Source: Limnobacter litoralis
GTDB lineage: Bacteria; Pseudomonadota; Gammaproteobacteria; Burkholderiales; Burkholderiaceae_B
Assembly (NCBI RefSeq): GCF_030160455.1
Contig: NZ_BSOJ01000027.1
Span: 1 to 64,000, forward strand
Direction: 5' to 3'
DNA: 64,000 bases
Below are positions 1 through 8,247 of this stretch, piece by piece (within the stretch, counting starts at the first letter, position 1; each line of letters starts with the position of its first letter). Made by a program: the position numbers and the translations under genes. The notes beneath the pieces were generated by a model. It had not been told where the DNA came from and made no database searches. It saw only the letters and a program-made list of their open reading frames with translations.

Positions 1-164
1 CCGCCTCGCATATCTCCTACTGCAACTGATGACATTGAACCTCCTGCCTCAATACTTTTAATTATTTGGAAAAACGCACGGTCCTAACTTATGTGTTTAG
101 GACATAAACCGGAGAGTAGAGTAAACTGCTTAAATTGTGCAATATGCGAAAAAAACACGATTTT

Positions 165-184
165 TTATGCATTAAGTAGCATAA
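165..184. promoter_or_regulatory. Inverted repeat, possible operator upstream of the ModE-like gene
   Basis: A perfect 6-bp inverted repeat TTATGC-N8-GCATAA lies about 35 bp before the start of the ModE-like regulator gene, in an AT-rich stretch that probably holds its promoter. Autoregulation is an inference from position only. The rest of positions 1-219 shows no convincing gene. Confidence 0.3.
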
Positions 185-219
185 GAGTTAACCCTTAGGG
201 GATTTCTATAGGTTTTTGA

Positions 220-1320
220 ATGCATAAAGTATCCATCAAACCGGTGTGGACCATCACCGACTCCAGCAATCAACCGCTATCCCCCAGGCTTTTAGACCTT
301 CTCGTAGACGTACAGGAACACGGTAGTCTCAGCCAATCCTGCAAGGCGACTGGTGCGTCTTATCGCCATGCCTGGAATCTGATTCGACAGGGCGAGGCCC
401 AATTAGGCAGACCCTTATTGGTCATGGAAAGGGGCAAAGGATCAACCCTGACCCCACTGGGAGAAAAGCTGGTGTGGGCAGGTCACCGAATTTCTGCACG
501 GCTCAGCCCCATGCTGGAATCTTTGTCCTCCGAGCTTGAGGGCGAACTTGAAAAGGCACTCAGCCAACACATTCAGCCACTTCGGGTGCATGCCAGCCAC
601 GGGTTTGCCGTTGAAAAACTGATAGACATTTTGCTGCGCGAAAACGAGGCCGTTGAACGCAAATATGTGGGTAGCCAGGAGGCAGTGGCGTCACTTGGGC
701 AGGGTCATTGTGATCTGGCTGGCTTCCATTTACCGCAGGGCGAATTTGAAGCCGAGGCACTGGCCCACTATGCGCGATGGCTAAACACCGACTCAGTGCG
801 CATTATCAATGTAGCCACACGGCGCCAAGGGCTGATGGTTGCACGAGGAAACCCCATGAAAATCTACACCTTGAAAGATCTGACGCGCCCCGAGGTGCGG
901 TTCGTCAACCGACAGCCCAGTTCAGGCACGCACTTTCTGTTGACTTGCCTTTTGCGCAAAGAGGGCATCAGCCCGGATCAGCTCAATGGCTTTACCCAAA
1001 GCGAATTTACCCACGCGGCTGTGGCAGCTTATGTTGCAAGCGGCATGGCGGATGCGGGACTCGGCGTAGAAACACCTTCCAAACGGTTTAAACTGGATTT
1101 CGTGCCCATGGCCACCGAACGCTATTTTTTGGCTTGCCATGAAAAGCAACTGAAAAGCCCCTCGGTGAAGCGGGTCGTGGATGTGCTCAAAAGCGAAGCT
1201 TTCAGAGCCTTGGTGAATGAATTACCTGGTTACTCAGCGCATGACTGCGGTCAGATTCAAACACTACAGGACACCTTTCCGGGGCACAATCTCATTTCAA
1301 ACCAAAGTAAGCGGAGTTAA
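220..1320 (+). CDS. ModE-like one-component regulator with periplasmic-binding-protein domain
   Basis: The 366-residue protein joins a winged helix-turn-helix of ModE/LysR type (about residues 20-110, with the typical run GSLSQSC...YRHAWNLI) to a C-terminal domain of the molybdate/LysR periplasmic-binding-protein fold (about 120-345). Proteins of this build are cytoplasmic regulators that sense a small ligand; relatives often sit beside molybdenum or formate dehydrogenase genes, but none is here. The gene is followed after 4 nt by crcB, so the two are probably co-transcribed. The ligand cannot be read from the sequence: an anion such as molybdate, tungstate or fluoride is possible, and fluoride is only a guess from the neighbour. 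Confidence 0.8.
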   Translation: MHKVSIKPVWTITDSSNQPLSPRLLDLLVDVQEHGSLSQSCKATGASYRHAWNLIRQGEAQLGRPLLVMERGKGSTLTPLGEKLVWAGHRISARLSPMLESLSSELEGELEKALSQHIQPLRVHASHGFAVEKLIDILLRENEAVERKYVGSQEAVASLGQGHCDLAGFHLPQGEFEAEALAHYARWLNTDSVRIINVATRRQGLMVARGNPMKIYTLKDLTRPEVRFVNRQPSSGTHFLLTCLLRKEGISPDQLNGFTQSEFTHAAVAAYVASGMADAGLGVETPSKRFKLDFVPMATERYFLACHEKQLKSPSVKRVVDVLKSEAFRALVNELPGYSAHDCGQIQTLQDTFPGHNLISNQSKRS

Positions 1321-1324
1321 TTCA

Positions 1325-1708
1325 ATGGTGCAATCCATTCTTGCCATTTGCGCAGGTGCCTCGCTTGGGGCAGTGCTGCGATGGATCCTGGGCAACGGCC
1401 TGAACCACCTGTTTCCAACCGTGCCGCCCGGCACACTGGTGGCGAACCTGTTGGGTGGCTATCTCATTGGCTTGGCGATTGCCTGGTTCAGTCATCACAC
1501 CGAACTGGCCCCTGAATGGCGCCTGTTGGTCATCACGGGTTTTCTGGGTGGACTTACCACTTTCTCAACCTTTTCGGCCGAGGTCGTCGGTCTGATTCAA
1601 CAGGGCCGTTTAGTGTGGGCCGGTGCAGCCATTTCGATCCATGTGATCGGTTCGCTGACCATGACGCTGCTGGGCATGGCCACAGTGGCTGCCTTAAGAC
1701 ACGTTTAA
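1325..1708 (+). CDS. crcB: Fluoride-specific ion channel CrcB/Fluc
   Basis: A 127-residue inner-membrane protein with four hydrophobic segments and the family signature [15 protein letters not shown] (about residues 72-86), whose Phe and Thr residues line the fluoride path in Fluc channels. It exports toxic fluoride as a dual-topology dimer. The ATG at 1325 gives the normal family length; a longer open frame from 1217 overlaps the regulator gene and is not needed. It lies between the ModE-like regulator (4-nt gap) and a DUF190 gene (15-nt gap). No fluoride riboswitch is recognisable before it. Confidence 0.93.
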   Translation: MVQSILAICAGASLGAVLRWILGNGLNHLFPTVPPGTLVANLLGGYLIGLAIAWFSHHTELAPEWRLLVITGFLGGLTTFSTFSAEVVGLIQQGRLVWAGAAISIHVIGSLTMTLLGMATVAALRHV

Positions 1709-1723
1709 TGACCGGGGGACACT

Positions 1724-2041
1724 ATGCATGGCTATCAACTGACGTTTTTCACCGAACAAAACCGCAAACACGGCCATGTGCCAATGGGCGAATGGTTAAT
1801 TCAGCAAGCCAAAAAAATGGGACTGGGTGGTGCCACCTTAAGCACCGCCAGCGAGGGCTTTGGGCACGCCCACAAATTGCACGCTGCGCGCTTTTTTGAA
1901 TTGGCCGACCAACCACTTGAAGTGACCATGGCGGTCACCCAAGCCGAGGCGGAACGTGTGTTTGAGCTATTGAGAACCGAAAAAATCAAACTGTTCTACG
2001 TCAAAACACCCATTGAATTCGGCACGACCGACGAGCTGTAA
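1724..2041 (+). CDS. DUF190 family protein
   Basis: A 105-residue soluble protein of the DUF190 family, a small ferredoxin-like fold related to PII-like proteins. Members are repeatedly found beside crcB and under fluoride riboswitches, so a role in fluoride stress is likely, though the biochemistry is unknown. Typical residues are the early stretch around LTFFTEQNRKHG and the GFG-H motif in the middle. It follows crcB by 15 nt and most likely forms an operon with it; the next gene (wax ester synthase) is convergent. Confidence 0.82.
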   Translation: MHGYQLTFFTEQNRKHGHVPMGEWLIQQAKKMGLGGATLSTASEGFGHAHKLHAARFFELADQPLEVTMAVTQAEAERVFELLRTEKIKLFYVKTPIEFGTTDEL

Positions 2042-2065
2042 AACCCATCAGTCTTGCCGCTTGCC

Positions 2066-3478
2066 TTATTGAGCAGACACCGTTTGGGTTTTGTCCTGGC
2101 GCGCAGGCTTTTCAGCCTCTTGCTCCAGCTCCAGCAACGCATTCTCCAGATAATCCAGCATGCGTTGCACCTTCGGGGCAGACTCGCGGCAGGCAATAAT
2201 GCCAAAGTCGAGATTGTCCTGATAGCTTTGCACGGTGATGTTCATGGCGTAACCGTGCCAAATCAGTGAAGCGGGGTAGTTGGCCAGCAACTCAGCGCCG
2301 TTCAGAAAACGCGCCTCACGAGGGCCTGGTACATTGGACACCACCACGTTGAACAACACTGGGATACGGCCGTCCAGCCCGCTGACCTGCCCGGCCAGCA
2401 AAGGCACGTTGGTCATGATGGTGTGGGTGTCGATTTCCACCTTGCTCATGTCACCCAACCGCTGTTTGGCCGAGGCCATGCTTTCCTGAATGGCTTTGAT
2501 ACGCACGGACGCACTGCGAATGCGCGTGCCCAGGGTGACCTGCACTGCGGAGATGGCATTGCCGCCCTCGTCCACTTGATCGGCAGAACGCACGGACACC
2601 GGCACGTTGGCAACCAGTGAATGGGCTGGCAACACGGAATGACCCAACAGGTATTCACGCAGCGCACCGCCACACATGGCCAGCACCACGTCATTCAAGG
2701 TGGCGTCATACTGCTTGGCCACCGCTTTCAAACGAGACAGCGACCAGCTCTGCGCCACAAATCGACGCGCCTGATGCACGCGCTTGTTCAGCACCGTGGG
2801 CGGGGCCTTGTAAATGCTTTTGACGTTGCTGTCTTTGGAAGTTGTAGCCAGCTTGGCCAGATTGACTGCCACATTGCCAAGGGCCTTGACAGATTCACCG
2901 ACCGAGGGGGCCTTGCGTTTGGCCGATTTCACTTTACCGGTCTGTTCGCGTTCAATGTCCTCCCACTCTGCCGACCAAGGGGGTGGCAGCTTCTGGTCCG
3001 CTGCCATGGCCAGGCGCGACTGTAAAATCCGCATGGCGGCCACGCCATCCACCAGGCTGTGGTGAATCTTGACGTATAGGGCAAAGCGATTGCCCTCAAT
3101 ACCCTCGATCAAATAGCATTCCCACAGGGGGTGGTTGCGGTCGAGCCGTTGCGCATGCACGCGCGAAATCAGCGACAACAACTCACGAATGCGACCTGGT
3201 TTGGGCAAAGCAGCGTGGCGCACATGGTATTCCATGTCGATGTCGTGGTCGTTCACCCACCCGGCATCCAGATTCATGGGCAGGCGCGCATGCAACTTTC
3301 GGTTAAAGGGGCGGGCCACTTCCTTGGCGTCTCTCAGCCAGGCCAGCATGTCCTGCATGTAATTTTCGGGGGTGTTGTCCGGCAGGGCGTACAACATCAG
3401 GCCGCCCACGTGCATGGGGGTTTCCGGGGTTTCCATGGTCAACCAGCCGGAGTCAAGCAAAGTCAGTCTCTTCTTCAT
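2066..3478 (-). CDS. Wax ester synthase / diacylglycerol acyltransferase (WS/DGAT)
   Basis: This 470-residue protein transfers acyl groups from acyl-CoA to fatty alcohols or diacylglycerol, making storage wax esters or triacylglycerol at the inner face of the membrane. The catalytic HHxxxDG motif is present as HHSLVDG at about residues 139-145, and the N-terminal block LTLLDSGWLTMETPETPMH is typical. A second conserved region (NVPGPR, about residue 370) also fits. Length matches the family. A TetR regulator gene sits just upstream on the same strand (47-nt gap) and may control it. Lipid storage fits the nearby acyl-CoA synthetase, but the sequence does not show that they act together. Confidence 0.92.
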   Translation of the reverse strand: MKKRLTLLDSGWLTMETPETPMHVGGLMLYALPDNTPENYMQDMLAWLRDAKEVARPFNRKLHARLPMNLDAGWVNDHDIDMEYHVRHAALPKPGRIRELLSLISRVHAQRLDRNHPLWECYLIEGIEGNRFALYVKIHHSLVDGVAAMRILQSRLAMAADQKLPPPWSAEWEDIEREQTGKVKSAKRKAPSVGESVKALGNVAVNLAKLATTSKDSNVKSIYKAPPTVLNKRVHQARRFVAQSWSLSRLKAVAKQYDATLNDVVLAMCGGALREYLLGHSVLPAHSLVANVPVSVRSADQVDEGGNAISAVQVTLGTRIRSASVRIKAIQESMASAKQRLGDMSKVEIDTHTIMTNVPLLAGQVSGLDGRIPVLFNVVVSNVPGPREARFLNGAELLANYPASLIWHGYAMNITVQSYQDNLDFGIIACRESAPKVQRMLDYLENALLELEQEAEKPARQDKTQTVSAQ

Positions 3479-3525
3479 TCGAGAAATACCCAGTTAGATC
3501 AAGGTTTTAATAATCGACTGGCCGC

Positions 3526-4200
3526 TCAGGTCTCTGTGGGTTCGGCCAGCCCTCCCTTGATATACCCGAGAAACAGTGAATTCAGATGTTTGATCCAGTC
3601 TGGACGTTCAAAAATGGGGCTTAGCTGCTCGTCTGCCAGCAGAATCGAATAGTCGGCCAAGCCGTGCACCACCGAGTTCACCGCAAGGTAAATCCGAAAA
3701 CGCACGTCCACCCGGTCACGCCCGGGCAGGCATTGCATCAGGTTGTCTTCAAATGGCTCGAGATAAGGCAGAAAAAGGTTCTGCAACACCGACTGTCCCT
3801 GCTGCCCCGCCTGCCAAGTCAATCGGGATAAAAAGCGAATACCGACCGGTCCTTCCGGGTTCAGCATGAAGTAGTTCAAAAACGGCTGAAACACCAGACC
3901 CACCCAAGCCTCCACGGTGGGCACAGGGCCGCGTTCCTGAAACTGCTGCTGCGCCTTGTCCATGTGGACGGCCAAGCCCTGCTTTACCCGATCAACCACT
4001 GCCTGCACCAGTAGCTCACGTGTTTTGAAGTGGTAATACACCGCAGACCGGTTTGATTGCCCGGCCAGATCACGAATCTGGCTCATCTTCACCGCATCAA
4101 TTCCAGCTTTGGCAAACTCGATGAGTGCCACCTGCAAGATGTGCTCGCGGGTATCGGAGTGCGCCTCTGTCGGTAATGTGCGGATTGTTGAATTAATCAC
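3526..4200 (-). CDS. TetR family transcriptional regulator
   Basis: A 224-residue TetR-type repressor: the N-terminal helix-turn-helix lies at about residues 15-65 (REHILQVALIEFAKAGIDAV...IRDLAGQSNRSAVYYHFKTRELL) and a ligand-binding helical domain follows. The start appears to be GTG at 4200, because the same frame is closed by a TAA at 4209-4207 and no ATG fits; no clear ribosome binding site precedes it. It is divergent from the lipoprotein gene at 4274 and upstream of the wax ester synthase, so it may control either. The effector is unknown, but an acyl-CoA would be usual in this context. Confidence 0.87.
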   Translation of the reverse strand: MINSTIRTLPTEAHSDTREHILQVALIEFAKAGIDAVKMSQIRDLAGQSNRSAVYYHFKTRELLVQAVVDRVKQGLAVHMDKAQQQFQERGPVPTVEAWVGLVFQPFLNYFMLNPEGPVGIRFLSRLTWQAGQQGQSVLQNLFLPYLEPFEDNLMQCLPGRDRVDVRFRIYLAVNSVVHGLADYSILLADEQLSPIFERPDWIKHLNSLFLGYIKGGLAEPTET

Positions 4201-4203
4201 AGC

Positions 4204-4237
4204 GTATTAATCTGAAAGTATTAAAGCAGGGGTATTA
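4204..4237. repeat. Three GTATTA repeats at exact 14-bp spacing
   Basis: The hexamer GTATTA occurs at 4204, 4218 and 4232, each 14 bp apart, in the 73-bp gap between a TetR gene and the divergent lipoprotein gene. The even spacing suggests a protein binding array, perhaps for the adjacent TetR, although TetR sites are usually inverted rather than direct repeats. Confidence 0.35.
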
Positions 4238-4273
4238 CAACAGAAAACCGCAAAGACGGGGAGACAGATTGAC

Positions 4274-5740
4274 ATGCGGACACTCTCTTTGAAACAACTG
4301 GGCGTGGCAATTGCCTGCCTTGGCCTTGCAGCCTGCATGGGCAACACCGATGCGGGTGGCGGCACAAGCCCAGCCGTGTCGCCAAGCGGCAATGCCAGCT
4401 CGCCCAGCCCAAGCCTGGCCAGCACCTTGTCGGCACAGCAGGCCCCGGCAGGCCTGGGTTGTGGCTGGCAAACCGCCTCAGACCCAGACCGCACGAACAT
4501 CGCGTTTCCAGACACCAGCGCCAAGTACTGGGTTGCAAGTGTCTTGCTGACACCAGGCAATCGCCTGCGCATAGATGGCCGATACCCCGACGCGCGCTAC
4601 TTTTCATTCAATGTGTACGACCCAGCCCTTCGACCCACCGACGCGCTGGCGGATGTGGAGATCTCGCCCAAGAATGGTCGAAGCAACCCCTTTTCAACAC
4701 CCAACGGCCGCCCGGGTGGCGCATACACCGCCTATTTAAACTATGGGCAATCACCCACACAAAACGTCTCGGTTCCAAGGGCACCGAATACCCTGTACGG
4801 CGGCAATGTGGCGCTTGGCCCGGGTGGATCACCCAACTTTGGACTGGTTACCCTGATTTACCGCATTTACGTGTCCCACTCAGGCGACTATTTCAGCGGC
4901 GGCGTACCATTGCCCCAACTGACGCTTGAATCGGCAGACGGCAAGAACACAATTGCAACCTTGCCCAATTGCGAAGAGCCCCTGCTACCCACTTTCGGCG
5001 GACTGGCTCCGAAACAGGGCTTGAACAACGCCTTGGTGTCGGCTGACTACCCCGACCAATTGCCCACCTTTTTTCCGATTGGCACTTATCCACCCAAATC
5101 TGCCAAGTTTTTTAGCCTGCCAGACACTGTGCTAGGCATCGGGCGAGAACAAACCGGCGTCGTGCCGCCAACCCCTGACGTGGCGCCTTTGAACGGCGGG
5201 GGCGGATTTTTGAGCAACATTCACAACGCCTACACCTCCACGACTTTCAACCGCCGCTACGGCAATATTGTGCTGGTCAGGGCCAAGGCACCCACGTTTC
5301 GCGGGGCACGCGGCGTGGGTTTTAACCAGGAGCAAATGCGGTACTGGTCGATTTGCGGCAATGAATTTGCCACCCAGCGTTTTACCCAATGTGCCGCTGA
5401 CTATCAAACTGCAATAGACGCCAATGGTTACTTCACGGCGGTGGTCAGTGACCTGGCGGACCGACCCGCCAATGCCACAGCAGCCAACGGGTTCACCTGG
5501 CTGGCCTGGGGTGCCTATCCCGACATGGTCGTGATCTATCGCCACATGCTGGCCAACCCGGCATTCAAACAATCCATCCAGAATCAGCCGTTTGGCGGAG
5601 ATCTGAAAGCGGGCATGGGCGAGTACTACCCAGAAGCCGCCTATTGCGACAAAGCCACTTTTGAGCAAAGCAACAACCCCGCAGAGGTGTTTGCGCTGTG
5701 TTCAAAGTATCAATTTGACCACCTCAAGCCAGGATCGTAA
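4274..5740 (+). CDS. Lipoprotein of unknown function
   Basis: A 488-residue exported protein. A type II signal peptide ends in LAAC with the lipidated cysteine at residue 21, followed by a low-complexity Ser/Pro/Gly/Ala linker to about residue 55 and then a globular domain with scattered Cys residues and many aromatic and Gly residues. No family could be named with confidence. It is followed after only 3 nt by a second lipoprotein gene, so the two are almost certainly co-expressed and may act on the same substrate or as partners in the envelope. A TetR gene lies divergently upstream. Confidence 0.7.
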   Translation: MRTLSLKQLGVAIACLGLAACMGNTDAGGGTSPAVSPSGNASSPSPSLASTLSAQQAPAGLGCGWQTASDPDRTNIAFPDTSAKYWVASVLLTPGNRLRIDGRYPDARYFSFNVYDPALRPTDALADVEISPKNGRSNPFSTPNGRPGGAYTAYLNYGQSPTQNVSVPRAPNTLYGGNVALGPGGSPNFGLVTLIYRIYVSHSGDYFSGGVPLPQLTLESADGKNTIATLPNCEEPLLPTFGGLAPKQGLNNALVSADYPDQLPTFFPIGTYPPKSAKFFSLPDTVLGIGREQTGVVPPTPDVAPLNGGGGFLSNIHNAYTSTTFNRRYGNIVLVRAKAPTFRGARGVGFNQEQMRYWSICGNEFATQRFTQCAADYQTAIDANGYFTAVVSDLADRPANATAANGFTWLAWGAYPDMVVIYRHMLANPAFKQSIQNQPFGGDLKAGMGEYYPEAAYCDKATFEQSNNPAEVFALCSKYQFDHLKPGS

Positions 5741-5743
5741 GCC

Positions 5744-7543
5744 ATGAAACAGCGCCACGTCAGCACCCTGTTGCTTGCCCTGTCTGTAGCGGGTCTGCAG
5801 GCCTGCGGCAGCGACAGCAATTCCGTCACCCCTGCGGCAGGCCCCTCCGCCAGCGTCACCCCAGCCCAGGCTGGCAACAGCACAGTTGAAGGAACTACCA
5901 CGAGTGCCAGCAATGCCAACCTGGTGCAATTGGCCAAGGCCTGCGGCAACACACTGCCCCTGGAAACCCTGAGCTGCACCACACCCGCCAGCGCCGATGG
6001 CAATGAACCGCCCTGCAATCCGCAACTGGCGCAAAGCGCCTGGTCTGCTGCGCACCGTGGCAATTACGCACAAGCGTCCAGCAACCTGCCGGGGGTCAAA
6101 GGCGACCTGAGCACGCTGAACATCGACCACACCGATCTGGACTCGGCCCCAATCATCATGGACTTCACTGAACCCGACCCCCAAGGAAACGTGGCCGTGT
6201 GGGCTTCCACTGTGGGATTTTCCGGGCTGGTGTTCAAAAAAGACGCTGAAACGCTGGAGACTTTGGGGCAATACAGGCCCAGCGGCGTGGGCACCATTTC
6301 AACATCGGGCGCCTACAACCTGCTGGACCGCAGCCAAAACCTGATCGTGGGTGCGGCAAAAAACATTCGGGTGTTCGGCGATGCAGTAGCCGGCGACCAC
6401 CGCTCGGGCGTGAAGGTGCTGAAAGACTTTGCCCTGCCCCCCGACGCCCTGTGCACCAACAACGATGAAATGGTCGGCATCACCATGCTGCCCAATGGCA
6501 ATGTGGCCTTTGCCACCAAATATGGCAACGTCGGCATACTGCCCCGTTACCCGCAGGCCATGTGCAATGCCAGCCTTCAGGTTTACAAAATCAACGGCGA
6601 ACGCTGCAACACCGGCAACGGCCTGGAAGAAGTGTCCAACAGCATTGCGGCAGATGAAAACAACAACATCTATGTGGTCACCAGCGAGGCCATGTATCAG
6701 ATCAAAGCACAAAACAACACGCTACAGCAGGGCTGGCGGTCCACTTACCTTGGCGCAGGCAAAACCGGTGCCGGACGACTCGGGCCAGGTTCTGGCAGCA
6801 CCCCCACGCTGGCAGGCACACGTGGATCAGACGACCGCTTTGTGGTGATCACCGACGGTGCTGATCTGATGAATGTGGTCTTCATGTGGCGCGATCAAAT
6901 TCCGGGCGACTGGAAGCCCATTCGCGAGGGCGCTGATCGGCGAATCGCCTGCGAGGTGCCCATTAATTTTGGCGATCCGAATGCCACGCAGAGCCTCTCC
7001 GAACAATCGGTGCTGGTGCGTGGCAACAGCGCCATGGTGGTGAACAATCGCGTGGCCCTGAACCCGCTGCTGACCCAAGTGCCTAGTCAGTTACAGCCCT
7101 TCACGCAGTTGCTTTCGGGCTTGTCATTCAATCGGCCCCATGGCCTTCAACGTGTGGACTGGGACCCGAAGACCCGCACCTGTCACACCGTGTGGAGCAA
7201 CACCGACATCAGCTGGCCCAACGGCATTCCCACCATGAGCGCCGCCGACGGCCTGATTTACGGCATTGGATCGCGCACCGTCAATGGCATTGACACCTGG
7301 ACGCTGGAGGCTGTGAACTTTGCCAGTGGGCAAACCGAGTTTGTGGTGCCCAGCACGCCGCTGCCCAGCGACAACAGCTTTTATGCTGCCACCACGATTG
7401 GCCCCGACCACAGTGTGTGGACAGGCACTTTCGGCGGCATTACCCGGTTCAGAAGCTGCAAACCCGGTGAATCCAATTGCGGCAGAAAACCGGACTACAC
7501 CAAGGCGGTGCCTCTGTCAGCCCTGAACCGTCAAAACTTCTAG
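5744..7543 (+). CDS. Lipoprotein of unknown function, possibly beta-propeller-like
   Basis: A 599-residue protein with a lipoprotein signal ending LQAC (Cys21) and a short Ala/Ser/Thr-rich linker. The body has repeated motifs of the kind seen in beta-propellers (for example DLDSAPIIMDF, NNIYVVTSEAMYQI, DDRFVVITDGAD), so a propeller fold related to quinoprotein or SMP-30 types is plausible but unproven. Several Cys residues are spread along the chain, consistent with periplasmic disulfides. It starts 3 nt after the preceding lipoprotein gene and ends in a TCTAGA palindrome shared with the stop codon of the opposite gene at 7540. Confidence 0.65.
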   Translation: MKQRHVSTLLLALSVAGLQACGSDSNSVTPAAGPSASVTPAQAGNSTVEGTTTSASNANLVQLAKACGNTLPLETLSCTTPASADGNEPPCNPQLAQSAWSAAHRGNYAQASSNLPGVKGDLSTLNIDHTDLDSAPIIMDFTEPDPQGNVAVWASTVGFSGLVFKKDAETLETLGQYRPSGVGTISTSGAYNLLDRSQNLIVGAAKNIRVFGDAVAGDHRSGVKVLKDFALPPDALCTNNDEMVGITMLPNGNVAFATKYGNVGILPRYPQAMCNASLQVYKINGERCNTGNGLEEVSNSIAADENNNIYVVTSEAMYQIKAQNNTLQQGWRSTYLGAGKTGAGRLGPGSGSTPTLAGTRGSDDRFVVITDGADLMNVVFMWRDQIPGDWKPIREGADRRIACEVPINFGDPNATQSLSEQSVLVRGNSAMVVNNRVALNPLLTQVPSQLQPFTQLLSGLSFNRPHGLQRVDWDPKTRTCHTVWSNTDISWPNGIPTMSAADGLIYGIGSRTVNGIDTWTLEAVNFASGQTEFVVPSTPLPSDNSFYAATTIGPDHSVWTGTFGGITRFRSCKPGESNCGRKPDYTKAVPLSALNRQNF

Positions 7544-8172
7544 AAGGTTTCGTTCATCATTTTGGTGGCCAGCATGCCCAGCCAGGGTTCCTTGGGCAGG
7601 CTGCTGACAAACACAGGGTCTACCAGCACGGCCTGTGCTTTGTCAGACTGCCCGGTTTTGCGCAGCACGCGGGCCAGTTGAATCAGGAAGGCGGGAACAC
7701 CCATGGTGTTGCCACGGGCGCGCCATTGTTCAATCGCCTCCTGAATGTCGGGCACGCCCGTGGCGTCTCCATTCCACACTTTTGCCCAACCAAACACCAC
7801 GCGGGCGGCAGTCACGAAATAATCAAAGCCCAGCGCCTGTGAAAGGCGCAGAGTCTCGGCCGCGTAATGCTCGGCCCGTGGCCCATCGGATATGTGCAGA
7901 CAGGTCCACATGGCACACCCCAGCGCATAGGCCTGAGTAAAAGGTGGCAGCCCTTTGGACGCCAGCTCGACCGCCAGTTCAGCCTCTTGGAGGGCCAGCG
8001 CAGTGAAGCCTGAAATGTCGGCAAACAGGGCGATGCCATGAAGTGTGTGGCCGTGGGGCTGCCGGGCGTCGTCGAGGTGCCCGGCATTGGCCAGACGGAC
8101 CAAAAACCGGGGCAAAAAACTTGAAACGTTGTGCAAATACGGATTCACCAAGGCCCCAGCCGTGCTCGACAT
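7540..8172 (-). pseudogene. In-frame deletion remnant of an adenylate cyclase/AAA/TPR protein
   Basis: The 210-residue product has two parts that do not normally touch. Residues 1 to about 58 match the start of large class III cyclase fusion proteins, ending at FADISGFTAL, the first motif of the cyclase domain. From about residue 62 on it matches the far C-terminal TPR region of such proteins (runs such as AYALGCAMW, GFDYFVTAARVVFGWA, IEQWRARG). The rest of the cyclase, the AAA ATPase and most of the TPR region, roughly 900 residues or more in relatives, are missing without loss of frame. The product cannot be a cyclase; it could still be a small TPR protein. This reading rests on recalled family layout. 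Confidence 0.6.
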
Positions 8173-8247
8173 TCAAACGACCTTGATGCTACCAACAAAT
8201 CCCGATTCGCAACAGATCGTACATTCGGGCAGGGCAGCCCGAATGGA

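Noticed and set aside
1-11. Possible minus-strand gene start (ATG at 11) leaving the window
   Set aside because: Only three codons are visible and the AGGAG before it is just 2 nt from the ATG, too close for a firm call.
1-219. Fluoride riboswitch for crcB
   Set aside because: Fragments such as CTGATGAC occur but the conserved pairing and order of the crcB motif are not present, and the regulator gene lies between.
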